From: Curvibacter microcysteis | GTDB taxonomy: Bacteria > Pseudomonadota > Gammaproteobacteria > Burkholderiales > Burkholderiaceae_C | Length of the DNA: 64,000 nt | Direction: 5' to 3' | Assembly (NCBI RefSeq): GCF_028649455.1 | Contig: NZ_JAQSIO010000006.1 | Location: forward strand, 179,242 to 243,241 | In this document: piece after piece, positions 61,550 through 64,000 of the stretch | Layout of the letters: each line of letters starts with the position of its first letter | Numbering within the stretch: the first letter of the stretch is position 1 | Program-made: the position numbers and the translations under genes | The notes under the pieces: model-generated | Told to the model about the DNA's origin: nothing | Seen by the model: only the letters and a program-made list of their open reading frames with translations | Database searches by the model: none

Positions 61550-62758
61550 ATGCGTTTTTTCAAGGATCTGAGTCTGTCCGCCTTCACGGCGGGCTTTGTC
61601 GCGGTGTTGGTGGGCTTCACCAGCTCGGTTGCTTTGGTGTTCCAGGCTGCCCAGTCTTTCACCGCCGACCCTCAAATCATCTCGTCCTGGATGTGGGCGC
61701 TGGGATTGGGCATGGGCCTGAGTTCTTGGTTGCCTTCGCTGTGGTGGCGCCGTCCGGTGATGGTGGCTTGGTCCACTCCGGGGGCGGCGGTTTTGGCTGC
61801 CGCAGGCCTGGGTGGAGGCTTCTCGATGGGGGAGGCGGTCGGCGCTTTCATGGTTTGTGCCGCCCTGATCGTGTTGTTTGGCGCCACGGGTTGGTTTGAG
61901 CGCTTGCTCAGCCGCATCCCGGTCGCCATTGCGTCGGCCTTGTTGGCGGGGGTCTTGACCCGTTTTGGTCTCCAGGCCTTCTCGGCGGCGAAGACGGCGC
62001 CGGGTCTGGTGGTGCTGATGCTGCTGGCCTATTTGCTCAGTCGGCGCTATTTGGTACGTTATGCCGTGGTACTGACCTTGGCGGTGGGCCTGGCTTGGGT
62101 GTCTTTGATGGGGCATTTCAGCTTGGCCTCGGTGCAGATCGAACTGGCCCGGCCTGTTTTCATTGCGCCTGAATTCAGTGTGAGCGCCCTGGTCAGCTTG
62201 GCCATTCCTTTGTTTGTGGTGACCATGGCCAGCCAGAACCTGCCAGGGGTGGTCGCGATTCAGGCGGCCGGCTATGGCGGCGCACAGGGCATACCTGTCT
62301 CTAAAGTCATCACCCTGACGGGTTTGATGACGATGGTCTTGGCCCCCTTTGGGGCTTTTGCGCTGAATTTGAGCGCCATCACAGCGGCCATTTGCATGGG
62401 GCCAGAAGCCCACCGTGATCCCGCTCGCCGCTACACAGCAGCCGTGTCCTGTGGCGTGCTCTATGTCTTGATTGGTGTATTTGGCGGCACCGTCACCAGT
62501 GTCTTGTCCGCTTTTCCAACTGCCTTGGTGGCGGCGATCGCTGGTTTGGCGCTGCTGGGCACGATTGGCGGTGGCCTGGCTTCGGCATTGGCGCATGAGC
62601 CGCACCGTGAGGCGGCCTTGATCACCTTTTTGGTCACCCTCAGTGGGGTGGTTTTGTGGGACGTCGGTTCCGCCTTTTGGGGCGTGGTGGCCGGCGTTCT
62701 GGCTTTGTTCATTCAATATGGTCGATCCTGGATGGCATCGACGAGGACTGCATCATGA
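61550..62758 (+). CDS. benE: BenE-family benzoate/proton symporter
   Basis: Protein of 402 residues with 11-12 membrane helices. The BenE family is seen in FTAGFVAVLVGFTSSVALVFQAA, MVAWSTPGAAVLAAAG, FVVTMASQNLPGVVAIQAAGY and AICMGPEAHRDPARRY. Family members import benzoate, but no benzoate catabolic genes are nearby, so the substrate is uncertain. The stop overlaps the gshB ATG by 4 bases, so the two are co-translated. CCACAAT just before the ATG may be a -10 element. Confidence 0.92.
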   Translation: MRFFKDLSLSAFTAGFVAVLVGFTSSVALVFQAAQSFTADPQIISSWMWALGLGMGLSSWLPSLWWRRPVMVAWSTPGAAVLAAAGLGGGFSMGEAVGAFMVCAALIVLFGATGWFERLLSRIPVAIASALLAGVLTRFGLQAFSAAKTAPGLVVLMLLAYLLSRRYLVRYAVVLTLAVGLAWVSLMGHFSLASVQIELARPVFIAPEFSVSALVSLAIPLFVVTMASQNLPGVVAIQAAGYGGAQGIPVSKVITLTGLMTMVLAPFGAFALNLSAITAAICMGPEAHRDPARRYTAAVSCGVLYVLIGVFGGTVTSVLSAFPTALVAAIAGLALLGTIGGGLASALAHEPHREAALITFLVTLSGVVLWDVGSAFWGVVAGVLALFIQYGRSWMASTRTAS

Positions 62759-63717
62759 ATATCTTGTTTGTCGCCGATCCGCTGGAGAGCTTCAAGATCT
62801 ACAAAGACACCACGTTTGTGATGATGCGCGAGCTGCAAAGCCGCGCTCATCAGATCTGGGCTTGTGAGCCCGCTGACATCAGCTGGGCACGTGGCGAGCG
62901 GGTGCAAGCCACGGCACGTCATATCCACCTCAATGGCCATGCAGAGGCCTGGTTCGATGTGCGCAGCACAGAGGCGCGTGATCTGCGCGAATTCGATGTG
63001 GTGCTGATGCGCAAGGATCCCCCCTTCGATTCAGAGTATTTCTACAGCACCCACCTGCTCAGCCAAGCCGAGCGCGAAGGCGCCCGGGTGCTGAACAAGC
63101 CAGCGGCGCTGCGCGACCACCCGGAGAAGCTGGCCATCATGGAGTTTCCCGACTTGATCGGACCCACCTTGGTCACACGCAATGCGGCGGCCATTCGCCA
63201 GTTCCATGCGGAGCATGGCGACATCATCCTCAAGCCCCTGGACGGCATGGGGGGCATGGGGATCTTCCGCGTGGGGCGTGATGGGCTCAACTTGGGCAGC
63301 ATCATCGAGACGCTGAATCAAAACGGGGCGGTGTCCGTCATGGTGCAGCGCTTCTTGCCCGAGATTGCCGACGGCGACAAGCGCGTGCTGATCATTGGCG
63401 GCAAGCCAGTCCCTTACTGTTTGGCTCGCATTCCCCAGGGGGGCGAGGTGCGTGGCAACTTGGCCGCCGGTGGCAAAGGGGTGGCGCGGCCCTTGTCGGC
63501 GCGCGACCGAGAGATCGCTGAGCAATTGGGGCCCATCCTGATCGAGCGCGGCTTGTTGTTGGTGGGGGTGGACGTGATTGGCGACTGTGTCACTGAGATC
63601 AACGTCACCAGCCCGACCTGCTTCCAGGAGATCCACGATCAGACGGGCTGCGATGTCCCGGCCCTTTACGCGGATGCGGTGGAAGCCTGGGTCACCAGTC
63701 ATCCGCGACTTTTTTAA
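62755..63717 (+). CDS. gshB: Glutathione synthetase
   Basis: Protein of 320 residues, ATP-grasp ligase adding glycine to gamma-glutamylcysteine. MNILFVADPLESFKIYKDTT, MRKDPPFDSEYFYSTHLL, KPLDGMGGMGIFRV, GGEVRGNLAAGGKGVARPL and VGVDVIGDCVTEINVTSPT match the family. It starts inside the benE stop codon. It ends just before the rRNA operon promoter region. Confidence 0.97.
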   Translation: MNILFVADPLESFKIYKDTTFVMMRELQSRAHQIWACEPADISWARGERVQATARHIHLNGHAEAWFDVRSTEARDLREFDVVLMRKDPPFDSEYFYSTHLLSQAEREGARVLNKPAALRDHPEKLAIMEFPDLIGPTLVTRNAAAIRQFHAEHGDIILKPLDGMGGMGIFRVGRDGLNLGSIIETLNQNGAVSVMVQRFLPEIADGDKRVLIIGGKPVPYCLARIPQGGEVRGNLAAGGKGVARPLSARDREIAEQLGPILIERGLLLVGVDVIGDCVTEINVTSPTCFQEIHDQTGCDVPALYADAVEAWVTSHPRLF

Positions 63718-64000
63718 GTCCCGGGTTCGTTCTCTTGTGTTGAGCCTGATTTCTTGTGTATACTTGAGGGCTCGACTGATCAAACAGTCCTTCTGTGTAG
63801 CGGCTTAAGTGGCTGCGCAGAAGTTTGGTGAAGTGGTGGTGTGAAAGAGTTTCTTTTGTGCTGCGACGGAGCTGAAGAAAAAAGTCTTCTTCGAGTTGAC
63901 TGTGCTGCGAAAAGCGGTATATAATTCGAGGCTCTGCTGAAAACGCAGTGACTGACAAGCGGTTGGTTGGTGAGGGGTTCGAAAGAGTTCTGAGTTGACT
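63718..64000 (+). promoter_or_regulatory. rRNA operon upstream and leader region
   Basis: No gene is supported here. The region is less GC-rich and contains tandem promoter-like elements. An upstream pair is TTGTGT (63735-63740) and TATACT (63759-63764) with 18 bases between. The main promoter is annotated separately. A further TTGACT occupies the last six bases of the window (63995-64000) and may be the -35 of another promoter or part of the leader. The 16S gene itself would lie beyond the edge. Identification as an rRNA leader rests on similarity to Comamonadaceae leaders as I remember them. Confidence 0.6.
63896..63925 (+). promoter_or_regulatory. Strong sigma70 promoter, probable rRNA P1
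   Basis: TTGACT (63896-63901) and a perfect TATAAT (63920-63925) are separated by 18 bases and preceded by an AT-rich stretch (GAAGAAAAAAGTCTTCTTC) suited to an UP element. This is by far the best consensus promoter in the window. Confidence 0.8.

Noticed and set aside
63692..63958. 88-codon minus-strand ORF in the rRNA upstream region
   Set aside because: It overlaps the promoter elements, has no ribosome site and no known homologue; such frames are common false calls in rRNA leaders.

Overview
The window reads as a chromosomal segment of a high-GC betaproteobacterium, most likely Burkholderiales/Comamonadaceae. This rests on the protein sequences and on conserved local orders: uvrA divergent from an MFS gene and ssb; hpf-ptsN-hprK; convergent fur; leuS-lptE-holA-proA; a ferrooxidans-type gshA with gshB. 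No insertion sequence, integrase, CRISPR array or tRNA gene was found. The right edge is the promoter and leader of an rRNA operon whose genes lie outside the window.

Layout. 0-7.8 kb: partial EamA exporter, acyl-CoA thioesterase, membrane-anchored EAL protein, uvrA, MFS transporter, ssb. 7.8-11.5 kb: a small accessory patch holding a gene remnant, a probable halohydrin dehalogenase, a small secreted protein and a large lipoprotein with an internal duplication. 11.7-24.2 kb (minus strand): a complete cellulose operon, bcsD-bcsP-bcsQ-bcsA-bcsB-bcsZ-bcsC. 24.5-34.9 kb: reductive pyrimidine catabolism, made of an ABC importer (ATPase, two permeases, binding protein), a RutR-type regulator, beta-ureidopropionase, dihydropyrimidinase and the PreT/PreA dihydropyrimidine dehydrogenase. 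35.0-43.3 kb: mnmA, nudJ-like Nudix, the pnt transhydrogenase operon with an unusual lipoprotein gene inserted in it, an acyl-CoA synthetase and MTA/SAH nucleosidase. 43.3-49.7 kb: corA, a GAF/PAS/GGDEF diguanylate cyclase, hpf, ptsN, hprK, fur. 49.7-64 kb: bamE, dapB, exbB/exbD, leuS, lptE, holA, proA, gshA, kup, benE, gshB, rRNA promoter.

How the genes work together. The cellulose synthase BcsA carries an intact c-di-GMP-binding PilZ domain. The window also encodes a likely c-di-GMP phosphodiesterase and a likely diguanylate cyclase, though neither is adjacent to the operon. In the pyrimidine cluster the four enzymes take uracil/thymine to beta-alanine or its methyl derivative, and the ABC system probably imports a pyrimidine or related compound. 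Two related palindromes resembling the RutR operator lie just upstream of the importer operon and of preT, which suggests that the local RutR-type protein controls both arms.

The observations most worth following up are: the short-chain dehydrogenase-like protein with the exact halohydrin dehalogenase signature; the two RutR-like operators; the broken gene remnant beside it; the lipoprotein gene embedded in the pnt operon; and the duplicated-module lipoprotein. No wholly unprecedented multi-gene system was evident.
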